64,000 nt of DNA, taken from assembly GCF_011764565.1 (NCBI RefSeq), contig NZ_AP022871.1, positions 3,224,320 through 3,288,319 on the forward strand, given 5' to 3'. The position numbers and the translations under genes were made by a program. Of the stretch, positions 15,960-23,453 are shown one piece after another; position 1 is the first letter of the stretch; every line of letters starts with the position of its first letter. Below the pieces are notes generated by a model. It did no database searches. It was not told where the DNA came from and saw only the letters and a list, made by a program, of their open reading frames with translations. The stretch is from Phytohabitans suffuscus. GTDB taxonomy: Bacteria; Actinomycetota; Actinomycetes; Mycobacteriales; Micromonosporaceae.

Positions 15960-16796
15960 ATGCGTACCCCGTGGGGTTTGCTCCGGGCCAGCCACCCGGA
16001 GCCGGGTGCGGCGGTGACCGCTGTCGCGGTCCTCCTCGCCGCCGGTGCCGGCCACGACGCCGGCGGCGCCGCGCTGGTCGGCCTCACCGTGCTCGCCACC
16101 CAGCTCGCCGTGGGCTGGACCAACGACTGGATCGACGCCACCCGCGACAAGGCCGTCGGCCGCGGCGACAAGCCGCTCGCCACCGGTGCGGTCAGCCGGC
16201 GGGCGGTGGGCGTCGCCGGGGTGGCCGCGGCTCTCGCCACGCCGCTGGTCGGGCTCACGCTGGGCCTGCCGGCAGCCGCCGCGATCACGGCCGCCCTCGC
16301 CAGCGCGCTGCTCTACAACTGGCCGCTCAAGCTCACGCCGGCCTCCGTCCTGCCGTACGCGTTCTCCTTCGCCACGCTGCCCGCGTTCGTCATCCTGGCC
16401 CTGCCGGGCGCGCCCCGGCCGCCGCTGTGGATCGTCGCGGCCGGTGGGCTGCTCGGCGCCGGCGCGCACTTCGCCAACGTGCTGCCGGACCTCGACGACG
16501 ACGAGCGCACCGGCGTGCGCGGGCTGCCCCATCTCATCGGCCCGGCCTGGTCGCGGACGGCCGCCGCCGGGCTGCTCCTCGCGGCGACGCTCACCCTCGT
16601 CTTCGGGCCGCCCGGACGACCCAGCTGGTACGGCATCGCGGCCGTCGCCGCCGCCGCCGTGGTCCTACCCGTGGGGTGGTACACGGGGCGCCTGGCCTCA
16701 TCCCGCGGCGCCCGGCCGGTGGCGGTCTTCCGCGCGGTGCTCGTGGTCGCCCTGATCGACGTCCTCCTGCTCGTCACCAGCGGCCGCGTGGTCTGA
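15960..16796 (+). CDS. UbiA-family membrane prenyltransferase
   Basis: An integral membrane aromatic prenyltransferase of about 278 residues with eight or nine hydrophobic helices. The first aspartate-rich motif is NDWIDATRDKAVGRGDKPLATG and the second is DLDDDERTGVRG, which together bind the Mg-diphosphate of the isoprenyl donor. The ATG at 15960 is favoured because earlier in-frame starts overlap the divergent methyltransferase. It is divergent from the methyltransferase/flavoprotein/PKS run; together the four genes resemble the agq pathway, in which the UbiA enzyme attaches a geranyl-type chain to the alkylated ring. Confidence 0.9.
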   Translation: MRTPWGLLRASHPEPGAAVTAVAVLLAAGAGHDAGGAALVGLTVLATQLAVGWTNDWIDATRDKAVGRGDKPLATGAVSRRAVGVAGVAAALATPLVGLTLGLPAAAAITAALASALLYNWPLKLTPASVLPYAFSFATLPAFVILALPGAPRPPLWIVAAGGLLGAGAHFANVLPDLDDDERTGVRGLPHLIGPAWSRTAAAGLLLAATLTLVFGPPGRPSWYGIAAVAAAAVVLPVGWYTGRLASSRGARPVAVFRAVLVVALIDVLLLVTSGRVV

Positions 16797-16937
16797 GCCA
16801 GCCCGCGCCGGCGGCCCTGGACACCTTCTCCGGAGGCGGGTCCGGGGCAGGAACGACACAACTGGCGGGCCTGGCGCGAATGGGCGATCAGGGGCAACTA
16901 CGCTGGGCCCCGGTCAGACACGACAGGGAGGACCGAC

Positions 16938-17618
16938 GTGAGGCGCTCGATCACGCTGCTGGCCGGCGCGGCCATGGCGACCGCCCTGCTGGCATCCGGG
17001 TGCAGCGCAGGACAGATCGCCGAGACCGCCGAGAAGGTGCCGTCGGTGCCGGGCGCCAACGGCAACGTCAGCGCGCCCGGCGGCACGCTGTCGGTCCGCA
17101 ACGCGATGGTGGTCTACCACGCCGGGGGCTACGAGGCCGGCGCCGACGTCCCGCTCGACCTGCACATCTTCAACGACACGAGCCAGGCCGTCACGGTGAC
17201 CGTGACGAGCCCGGACGCCAGGTCGGTGACGCTGGCCACGGGCGCCAAGGGCACCCCGTCGCCGTCGGTCTCCCCGCCGGCGCCGCCCACTCCCACCGCC
17301 ACGCCGTCCGCGACCGCGCTCCCGACCGGCACGCCCACGGCGGAGCCGACGCCGACCGCGGAGCCGACGCCCACGGCCGCACCGCCCGCACCGCCCGCGT
17401 CCGTGCGGATCGCCGCCGGCAGCTTCGCGGCGCTCACCCCGACCGGTGCGCAGTTCGCGCAGCTGGTGGGGCTCAGCGAGGAGCTGAAGGCCGGCGAGAC
17501 CGTCAAGCTGGTCTTCGACTTCGGTGGCGGCACCACGCTGGAAATGACCGTGCCGGTGGGCGTGCCGCTGACGCCGGTGCCGCGCGGCTCGGCCGAGCCG
17601 GGCGAAGGCGAGCACTGA
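16938..17618 (+). CDS. lipoprotein with Pro/Thr-rich linker
   Basis: A 226-residue lipoprotein. The signal peptide ends in a lipobox (ATALLASGCSAG, lipidated Cys at about residue 22). A beta-rich N-terminal domain (LSVRNAMVVYHAGGYEAGADV, PLDLHIFNDTSQAVTVTV) is followed by a low-complexity segment with repeated PTAEPTPTAEPTPT. A short C-terminal domain ends LVFDFGGGTTLEMTVPVGVPL. The fold resembles copper-chaperone PCu(A)C-like or DUF461-type lipoproteins, but the usual metal-binding His/Met residues are not evident, so I leave the function open. The GTG start has AGGGAGG six bases upstream. It precedes radA, as similar lipoprotein genes do in related genomes. Confidence 0.75.
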   Translation: MRRSITLLAGAAMATALLASGCSAGQIAETAEKVPSVPGANGNVSAPGGTLSVRNAMVVYHAGGYEAGADVPLDLHIFNDTSQAVTVTVTSPDARSVTLATGAKGTPSPSVSPPAPPTPTATPSATALPTGTPTAEPTPTAEPTPTAAPPAPPASVRIAAGSFAALTPTGAQFAQLVGLSEELKAGETVKLVFDFGGGTTLEMTVPVGVPLTPVPRGSAEPGEGEH

Positions 17619-17655
17619 GCGCGCTTTCGTCGTACCCGGTGGTTAGCGTGCCCGC

Positions 17656-19098
17656 GTGACGACCTCGCGATCGATCCCGCGGACCCCGGCCAAGCCCCGC
17701 ACCTCGGCCCGTGAGCCCCGCCCGGCGTACGAGTGCGACGCCTGCGGGCACCAGCCGCCCAAGTGGGTCGGTCGCTGCCCGGAGTGCGGCGAGTGGGGCT
17801 CGGTCGTCGAGTGCACCGTGACCGGCCCGATGGCGGCCGGACGGGTGGTGAGCTCGCGCATGCCCGCCGAGCCGGCCCGGCCGATCGCCGAGATCAGCGC
17901 CACACCGGCCCGGGCCCGTCCCACCGGGGTGACCGAGCTCGACCGGGTGCTCGGCGGCGGCCTGGTGCCCGGTGCGGTCGTGCTGCTGGCCGGCGAGCCC
18001 GGCGTCGGCAAGTCGACCCTGCTGCTCGACGTCGCCCAGCAGTGGGCGGCCGGCGCGGGCAGCCCTTCGCTCGTGGTGAGCGGGGAGGAGTCGGTCAGCC
18101 AGGTGCGCCTGCGGGCGGAGCGGATGGGCACCCTCCACGAGCGGCTCTACCTCGCCTCCGAGAGCGACCTGAGCGCGGTGCTCGGCCATCTCGACGCGGT
18201 CAAGCCCGGCCTGCTGGTGCTCGACTCGGTGCAGACCATCTCCATGCCCGGCACCGAGGGGGTGGCGGGCGGGGTCACCCAGGTGCGGGCGGTGACGGCC
18301 GCCCTTGTCGCGGTGGCCAAGGAGCGGGGCATCGCCACGATCCTCGTCGGGCACGTCACAAAGGACGGTCAGGTCGCCGGCCCCCGGGTCCTGGAGCACC
18401 TTGTCGACGTCGTGCTCCACTTCGAGGGCGACAAGCACTCGTCGCTCCGCCTCGTGCGCGGGGTCAAGAACCGCTTCGGCACGGCCGACGAGGTGGGCTG
18501 CTTCGAGATGCACGAGAGCGGCATCTCCAGCCTGCCGGACCCGTCCGGCCTCTTCCTGACCCGCTCCACCGAGCCGGTGCCCGGCACCTGCGTCACGGTC
18601 GCGATGGAGGGGCGGCGGGCGCTGGTCACCGAGGTGCAGGCGCTCATCGGCGCGGCGGTGCCCGGCTCGCCCCGGCGCACGGTGTCCGGGCTGGACGGTG
18701 CCCGCCTCGCGATGGTGCTGGCCGTGCTCCAGCGGCGCACCGACAGCCTCAAGCTCCACGACCGGGAGGTCTTCGCCGCCACGGTCGGCGGGATCCGGGT
18801 GGTCGAGCCGGCCGCCGACCTCGCCATGGCGCTCGCCGTCGCCTCCGGCGGGCTGGACCTCGCGGTCGCCCCGCATCTCGTCGCGATCGGCGAGGTCGGG
18901 CTCACCGGAGAGGTCCGGCGGGTCGGGGCGGTGCCGCGCCGGCTGGCCGAGGCGGCCCGGCTCGGCTTCACGTTCGCGCTGGTGCCGGCGGGTTGCGGGC
19001 CCGACACGACGGGCGTGCGCACCAAGGGCGTACGGGTCGTCGAGGTGGCAAACGTGCGCGCGGCGCTACAGTGGGCGGCGCGCGCTTCCGCCGAATAG
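17656..19098 (+). CDS. radA: DNA repair protein RadA (Sms)
   Basis: RecA-related DNA helicase that promotes branch migration during recombination. The 480-residue protein has the N-terminal C4 zinc finger (YECDACGHQPPKWVGRCPEC), the Walker A motif GEPGVGKST, the RadA signature KNRFG (in RGVKNRFGTADEVG), and a C-terminal Lon-like S5 domain beginning near VTEVQALIGAAVPGSPRRTV. The order radA–disA that follows is widely conserved in Gram-positive bacteria. Confidence 0.95.
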   Translation: MTTSRSIPRTPAKPRTSAREPRPAYECDACGHQPPKWVGRCPECGEWGSVVECTVTGPMAAGRVVSSRMPAEPARPIAEISATPARARPTGVTELDRVLGGGLVPGAVVLLAGEPGVGKSTLLLDVAQQWAAGAGSPSLVVSGEESVSQVRLRAERMGTLHERLYLASESDLSAVLGHLDAVKPGLLVLDSVQTISMPGTEGVAGGVTQVRAVTAALVAVAKERGIATILVGHVTKDGQVAGPRVLEHLVDVVLHFEGDKHSSLRLVRGVKNRFGTADEVGCFEMHESGISSLPDPSGLFLTRSTEPVPGTCVTVAMEGRRALVTEVQALIGAAVPGSPRRTVSGLDGARLAMVLAVLQRRTDSLKLHDREVFAATVGGIRVVEPAADLAMALAVASGGLDLAVAPHLVAIGEVGLTGEVRRVGAVPRRLAEAARLGFTFALVPAGCGPDTTGVRTKGVRVVEVANVRAALQWAARASAE

Positions 19099-19181
19099 CG
19101 TCACGCGTCAGGCTGTCGACGTCACGCTACGGATCTGCCGCCGAACCGCAACAGCACAGGTCGGATGACGGTCCGTAGACT

Positions 19182-20384
19182 GTGCCCGTGCCGATCGACC
19201 GCGATGCGAACAGAACCGCCGCCAGCCTGGCCGGCCGCGCGGGCGTGGTCGGCTCGCCCGCGCGCACTGTCAGCGCTGGAGCGGCCGCCGCGCCAGGCCT
19301 GGCTGCCGGCCCAGCCCCGGGAGGTGATCCCCTGCGCGCCAATCTGGCGTTGATGGCGCCGGGCACCGCCCTGCGCGACGGGCTGGAGCGGATCCTGCGA
19401 GGCCGCACCGGTGCGCTGATCGTCCTCGGCCACGACAAGGTGGTCGAGTCGCTCTGCACCGGCGGCTTCCCCCTCGACGTCGAGTTCTCCGCCACCCGCC
19501 TGCGCGAGCTGTGCAAGATGGACGGTGCGGTGGTGCTCTCCAGCGACGGCACCCGCATCGTGCGGGCGGCCGTGCACCTCATGCCGGATCCGTCGATCCC
19601 GTCCGAGGAGTCGGGCACCCGGCACCGTACGGCGGAGCGGGTCGCCAAGCAGACCGGCTTTCCGGTCATCTCGGTCAGCCAGTCGATGCGCATCATCGGG
19701 CTCTACGTCAACGGGCAGCGGCACGTCCTCGACGACTCGGCCGCGATCCTGTCCCGGGCCAACCAGGCGCTCCAGACGCTGGAGCGCTACAAGCTGCGGC
19801 TCGACGAGGTCTCCGGCACGCTCTCCGCACTCGAGATCGAAGACCTGGTGACCGTTCGTGACGCCGTCGCGGTGGTGCAGCGGCTGGAGATGGTCCGCCG
19901 GATCGCCGACGAGATCGCCGGATACGTGGTGGAGCTGGGCACCGACGGCCGGCTGCTCGCCCTCCAGCTTGACGAGCTGATGGCCGGCGTCGACGCCGAC
20001 CGCACGCTTGTCATCCGCGACTACCTGCCGGCCGGGCGCAAGGCCCGCACGCTCGACGAGGGGCTGGTCGAGCTCGACCTGCTCACCGCGACCGAGCTGA
20101 TCGACCTGGTCGCGGTCGCCAAGGCGATCGGCTACCCGGGCGCCTCCGACTCGCTCGACGCGGCGGTCAGCCCGCGCGGTTTCCGGCTGCTGGCCAAGGT
20201 GCCGCGCCTGCCCGGCGCCGTCGTCGACCGGCTGGTGGGGCACTTCGGCAGCCTGCAGCGGCTGCTCGGCGCCACGGTCGAAGACCTGCAGGCGGTCGAC
20301 GGCGTCGGCGACGCCCGGGCCCGCGGTGTGCGCGAAGGTCTCTCCCGCCTGGCCGAGGCATCGATCCTGGAGCGCTACGTCTAG
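19182..20384 (+). CDS. disA: diadenylate cyclase / DNA integrity scanning protein DisA
   Basis: Condenses two ATP to cyclic di-AMP and scans DNA for lesions. The N-terminal DAC domain contains the catalytic DGA (KMDGAVVL, residues about 114–116) and RHR ([10 protein letters not shown], residues about 147–149) motifs. A helical middle domain and a C-terminal HhH DNA-binding domain ([22 protein letters not shown]) follow. The homologous region begins around [17 protein letters not shown]; the preceding 45–50 residues are Ala/Gly-rich, so the true start may lie downstream of the GTG at 19182. It lies 83 bp after radA, the usual pairing. Confidence 0.95.
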   Translation: MPVPIDRDANRTAASLAGRAGVVGSPARTVSAGAAAAPGLAAGPAPGGDPLRANLALMAPGTALRDGLERILRGRTGALIVLGHDKVVESLCTGGFPLDVEFSATRLRELCKMDGAVVLSSDGTRIVRAAVHLMPDPSIPSEESGTRHRTAERVAKQTGFPVISVSQSMRIIGLYVNGQRHVLDDSAAILSRANQALQTLERYKLRLDEVSGTLSALEIEDLVTVRDAVAVVQRLEMVRRIADEIAGYVVELGTDGRLLALQLDELMAGVDADRTLVIRDYLPAGRKARTLDEGLVELDLLTATELIDLVAVAKAIGYPGASDSLDAAVSPRGFRLLAKVPRLPGAVVDRLVGHFGSLQRLLGATVEDLQAVDGVGDARARGVREGLSRLAEASILERYV

Positions 20385-20404
20385 AGATCGTGAAACGCGG
20401 GGGT

Positions 20405-20451
20405 GAGGCCGCGGGAGCAACGGTCTGGACCACCGCGGACGTCGCGGTAGC
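20405..20451 (+). repeat. 47-bp dispersed repeat, copy 1 (3' of disA)
   Basis: A 47-base segment beginning GAGGCCGCGGGAGCAACGGT and ending ACGTCGCGGTAGC is repeated without mismatch at 60507–60553 on the opposite strand. It contains CCGCG-ACGTC-CGCGG on the complementary strand and separated CCGCGG elements, so it can form several hairpins. Here GTGAAAC precedes it and GGATCTTTTC follows; the second copy keeps GTGAAAC and GGATCTTT. Both copies sit just after a gene stop in the same orientation as that gene. Confidence 0.75.
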
Positions 20452-20480
20452 CCGGATCTTTTCTTGAGGTCAGGTCAGGG

Positions 20481-21154
20481 TCAGCTTGACCGGGGGCTCA
20501 GGTCGGTGCCGAGGCGGCCGAAGATCTGATATTCGCCGGGGCTGGGAGCGCTGCCGGTGGCCATGCCGTCCTTGCAGCCGGTGCTCTGCCGGCCGTTCCA
20601 GGTGACCGAGTACTCCATCTCGAGGTTGCTCGGGAACGGCTTGATGTCGGACCCGCGGTAGGTGCTGCACCGGTCGGAGGACCAGATGACCTGCGCGCCC
20701 TTCTTGATGTAGACCTCCTGCTCGTCCGGACCGACGTCGCGGCTGCACTGGCGGTCGGACTCGTTCTTGATCCGCAGCTTGATGACGATGGTCTGGCCGG
20801 CGGGCGCGTCGGTGAGGCTCGGCACCGGCGTGACCTTCATCTCGGCGTCGGTGCAGCCGGCCGCGGGCGGTACGGCCGGAGCGCCGGTCGTGGCGGCGGG
20901 TGGCGCGGCCGGTGCCCCGGTGGGGGTGCCTGGGTCGGCGCCAGGGTCGGCGACTGCTCGGCGTCCGGAGTGGACGGTGCCTCGCCAGCGTCCGCGGTGG
21001 GGGTGCTGGTGGCACTGGTCTTGCTCGCGCCGGAGCCGCCACCGCCACGACAGGTCGTGAAGAGCACCAGAAGGACGATGAACAGGGCACCGAGCACAAT
21101 GGCACGACGCCGCCAATAGACGGCGGAAGGAAGGGGACCAACCGTCAGTCTCAT
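20481..21154 (-). CDS. membrane-anchored secreted protein, frameshifted in its linker
   Basis: The ATG at 21154 (GAGGG upstream) starts RLTVGPLPSAVYWRRRAIVLG and one membrane segment (ALFIVLLVLFTTC). A Ser/Thr/Pro-rich linker follows. In the linker near 20922–20931 one base appears to be missing in a CCCC/GGGGG tract. After it another frame continues with ATTGAPAVPPAAGCTDAEMKV and a folded domain (IVIKLRIKNESDRQCSRDVG, EQEVYIKKGAQVIWSSDRCS, VTWNGRQSTGCKDG). The four cysteines and KLRIKNES suggest an extracellular beta-sandwich like those in DUF4232-type actinobacterial proteins, though I am not certain of the family. The real gene is likely intact. Confidence 0.65.
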
Positions 21155-21206
21155 GATGCCCTCACGGTAACGGGGTGGACCGCGAGGATCCCGGCGACGC
21201 GCCGCC

Positions 21207-21758
21207 TCAGAGGTAAACCTTGCGTTGGTGCAACGCGTGGGCGCCGGCGACGCGGTCGAGGAAGAGCAGGCCGGCGCAGTGGTCGATCTCGTGCTGCAGG
21301 GCGCGGGCCTCGAACGCGTCGGTGGTGAGCCGCACCGGCTCGGCGGTGCCCGGCAGGACGGCCTCCACCACCACCCGCGCGGCACGCTTCACGTCGCCGG
21401 TCAGGTCGGGCACCGACATGCAGCCTTCGCGACCGGGTCGCCACCGGGTGGCTTCGACCACCTTGGCGTTGCACAGCGCGAACGCACCGTGCACCGAGGC
21501 CGCCTTCGGGTGGCCGGTGACGTCCACGACGAAGACCTGGGCGGATACGCCGACCTGCGGCGCGGCCAGGCCCACGCAGCCGGGCGAGACGCGCATCGTG
21601 GCCAGCAGGTCGGCGGCGAGCCGCACGACCTTGGGGTCGCTGGGGTCGACCTCGGGACCGGGGCGGCTCAGCACGGCGTCCGGCGCGGTGACCACCGGCA
21701 GTACCTCCCCCTGGTCGCCGAGCGCTTCCGGCGTCCAGCCGTTGAACGGGTCGGTCAC
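21207..21758 (-). CDS. def: peptide deformylase
   Basis: Removes the N-formyl group from nascent polypeptides; a metallo-hydrolase. All three family motifs are present in the 183 residues: GLAAPQVGV (motif 1), EGCMSVP (motif 2, metal-binding Cys, with Met in place of the usual Leu), and QHEIDHCAG (motif 3, HExxH). The GTG start at 21758 overlaps the stop of the ACT-domain gene by 4 bp, indicating coupled translation. Confidence 0.92.
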   Translation of the reverse strand: MTDPFNGWTPEALGDQGEVLPVVTAPDAVLSRPGPEVDPSDPKVVRLAADLLATMRVSPGCVGLAAPQVGVSAQVFVVDVTGHPKAASVHGAFALCNAKVVEATRWRPGREGCMSVPDLTGDVKRAARVVVEAVLPGTAEPVRLTTDAFEARALQHEIDHCAGLLFLDRVAGAHALHQRKVYL

Positions 21759-22306
21759 AACACGTCCATTTCGGTCCGACGGAGCGTGACCTCCACGTCC
21801 AGCCCACCGGCCACCTCGGCGAGCCGCTTGGCGACCGCGTCGGCGGTGCCCGCTGGGAGGTCCACCTCGGCGACGAGCACGTAGAGCGGGCCCGTCAGCC
21901 GGGTGGTGAGGTCGGTGATGTTGCCGCCGTTCTCGGCGAGCACGCGGGTCACGGCGGCCACGATGCCGAGGCGGTCGGCGCCGTGGACGCTCATCAGGTG
22001 CGGCTCGCCGGCCGCTGCCGCCTCCACCTCGGGACCGACCTCGCGTACCGTCGCGAGCAGCTGACCACCCGCGACGAGCGGGCCCAGCGCGGCGTCGACC
22101 TCGGCGGCGCCCGGCCCACTGCACACCAGCGTCCAGGTGAAGTGGCCGCGCAGGCGGGTCATCGTGGAGTCCGTCAGGTTGGCGCCGAGCCGGGCGAGGG
22201 CCTCGGAGACATCGGCGACGATGCCCGGACGGTCCTTGCCGATCACGGTGATCGCAAGGTCGCTGCGGGAGGTGCGCAGCGGAGCGTCTTCTCGGGATGC
22301 TTCCAC
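21755..22306 (-). CDS. double ACT-domain protein (GcvR-like)
   Basis: A 183-residue protein built of two ACT domains: LAITVIGKDRPGIVADVSEA in the first half and HLMSVHGADRLGIVAAVTRV in the second, each ending in the expected strands. Such proteins are small-molecule (often amino-acid) sensors; in enterobacteria GcvR controls the glycine cleavage genes, but no target is evident here. The GTG start at 22306 was chosen because it directly precedes the compact N-terminus EASREDAPLRTSRSDLAIT; the longer frame upstream looks non-coding. It overlaps def by 4 bp and is divergent from mutY. Confidence 0.8.
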   Translation of the reverse strand: MEASREDAPLRTSRSDLAITVIGKDRPGIVADVSEALARLGANLTDSTMTRLRGHFTWTLVCSGPGAAEVDAALGPLVAGGQLLATVREVGPEVEAAAAGEPHLMSVHGADRLGIVAAVTRVLAENGGNITDLTTRLTGPLYVLVAEVDLPAGTADAVAKRLAEVAGGLDVEVTLRRTEMDVL

Positions 22307-22465
22307 GGGGTGGAGTCTGCCGGATACGGCTGAGCGTGGCAGGATCGACCCGCTGTGTTCGCCGGCAGCGCTGGCCGTGCCACTGTGTTCGCCGGTCGGG
22401 CCGCTGTGTCTCCGGCGGCGTGTCACCGGGGTCCGCGACGCGACGGGCGCCGCTCTGGGAGAGAG

Positions 22466-23347
22466 ATGCCTGAGACCGACCTGGCCGACGCGGCCATCGA
22501 GTGGTTCGACGCCAACGCTCGCGACCTGCCCTGGCGGGCACCGGACACGAGTGCGTGGGCGGTACTGGTCAGCGAGATCATGCTCCAGCAGACGCCGGTG
22601 GCCAGGGTGCTGCCGGCGTACCACGCGTGGCTGGCGCGCTGGCCGGAGCCGGCGGCCCTCGCGGCGGACACACCCGCCGAGGCGATCCGCATGTGGGGGC
22701 GGCTCGGCTACCCGCGCCGGGCGATGCGGCTGCACGAGTGCGCGGTGGCCATCGCGTCGAGGCACGGCGGCGAGGTGCCGGCCGACCTGGACGCGCTGCT
22801 GGCGCTGCCGGGTGTCGGGGCGTACACGGCACGGGCGGTGGCAGCGTTCGCGTACGGGCAGCGGCAACCGGTGGTCGACACGAACGTACGGCGCTTCGTG
22901 GCCCGGGCCAGCCGCAGCAAACCGGACGCCGGCCCCACGACCACACCGGCCGACCTCGCCGACACCGAGGCGCTGCTGCCGCTCGAACCGGCCCGGGCGG
23001 CGCGGGCCAGCGCGGCGTTCATGGAGCTTGGCGCGGTGGTGTGCACCGCACGGGCGCCGCGCTGCACCGACTGTCCGGTGGTGGAGGTGTGCGGCTGGCG
23101 GGCGGAGGGCCGGCCGACGCCCACCGGGCCGACCCGCCGCCCACAGCAGTACGCGGGCACGGACCGTCAGGTTCGCGGTCTGTTGCTGGCCGTGCTCCGT
23201 GAGGCACACGGTCCCGTGCCGGCCGGGCAACTGGACCTGGTGTGGGCCGACGCCGTACAGCGCGACCGGGCCCTGCGCAGCCTGCTGGACGACGGCCTCG
23301 TCTCACCGGCGGGCGAGGGATCGTTCGCGCTGGCCGGCGAGGCATAA
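22466..23347 (+). CDS. mutY: A/G-specific adenine glycosylase
   Basis: Base-excision repair enzyme that removes adenine mispaired with 8-oxoguanine. The 293-residue protein has the HhH-GPD core (LPGVGAYTARAVAAFAYGQ, catalytic Asp in PVVDTNVRRF) and the Fe-S loop CTARAPRCTDCPVVEVC, which fits C-x6-C-x2-C-x5-C. Before the core is EIMLQQTPVARVLPAYHAWL, the MutY N-terminal signature with catalytic Glu. It lacks the long C-terminal NUDIX-like domain and is shorter than E. coli MutY, as is usual in actinobacteria. The ATG at 22466 has GGGAGAGAG directly upstream. Its final nine codons are part of a tandem repeat (separate entry). Confidence 0.92.
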   Translation: MPETDLADAAIEWFDANARDLPWRAPDTSAWAVLVSEIMLQQTPVARVLPAYHAWLARWPEPAALAADTPAEAIRMWGRLGYPRRAMRLHECAVAIASRHGGEVPADLDALLALPGVGAYTARAVAAFAYGQRQPVVDTNVRRFVARASRSKPDAGPTTTPADLADTEALLPLEPARAARASAAFMELGAVVCTARAPRCTDCPVVEVCGWRAEGRPTPTGPTRRPQQYAGTDRQVRGLLLAVLREAHGPVPAGQLDLVWADAVQRDRALRSLLDDGLVSPAGEGSFALAGEA

Positions 23348-23403
23348 GCGTTCGCGCTGGCGGGCTGGGCACAGGCGTTCGCGCTGGCCGGTGAGGCATA
23401 GCG
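23323..23403 (+). repeat. three tandem 27-bp units at the 3' end of mutY
   Basis: Units start at 23323, 23350 and 23377 with GTTCGCGCTGGC. The first ends with the mutY TAA stop. The second has lost the stop, and the third ends in TAG. The period is nine codons, so the frame beyond TAA stays open through copies two and three and repeats the same peptide motif FALAG. Confidence 0.8.
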
Positions 23404-23404
23404 A

Positions 23405-23436
23405 AAGGGGCGGCCCCCAAGCGGGAGCCGCCCCTT
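23405..23436. terminator. bidirectional terminator between mutY and clpC
   Basis: AAGGGGCGGC (23405–23414) and GCCGCCCCTT (23427–23436) form a perfect 10-bp stem with a 12-base loop. On the plus strand CCTTTCTGAC follows and on the minus strand TTCGC. It separates the convergent mutY and clpC genes. Confidence 0.75.
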
Positions 23437-23453
23437 CCTTTCTGACGTTGCCG

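Noticed and set aside
15731..17659. Plus-strand open frame of over 600 codons overlapping the UbiA and lipoprotein genes
   Set aside because: Arg/Ala-rich translation without motifs; the UbiA and lipoprotein frames contain all conserved motifs.
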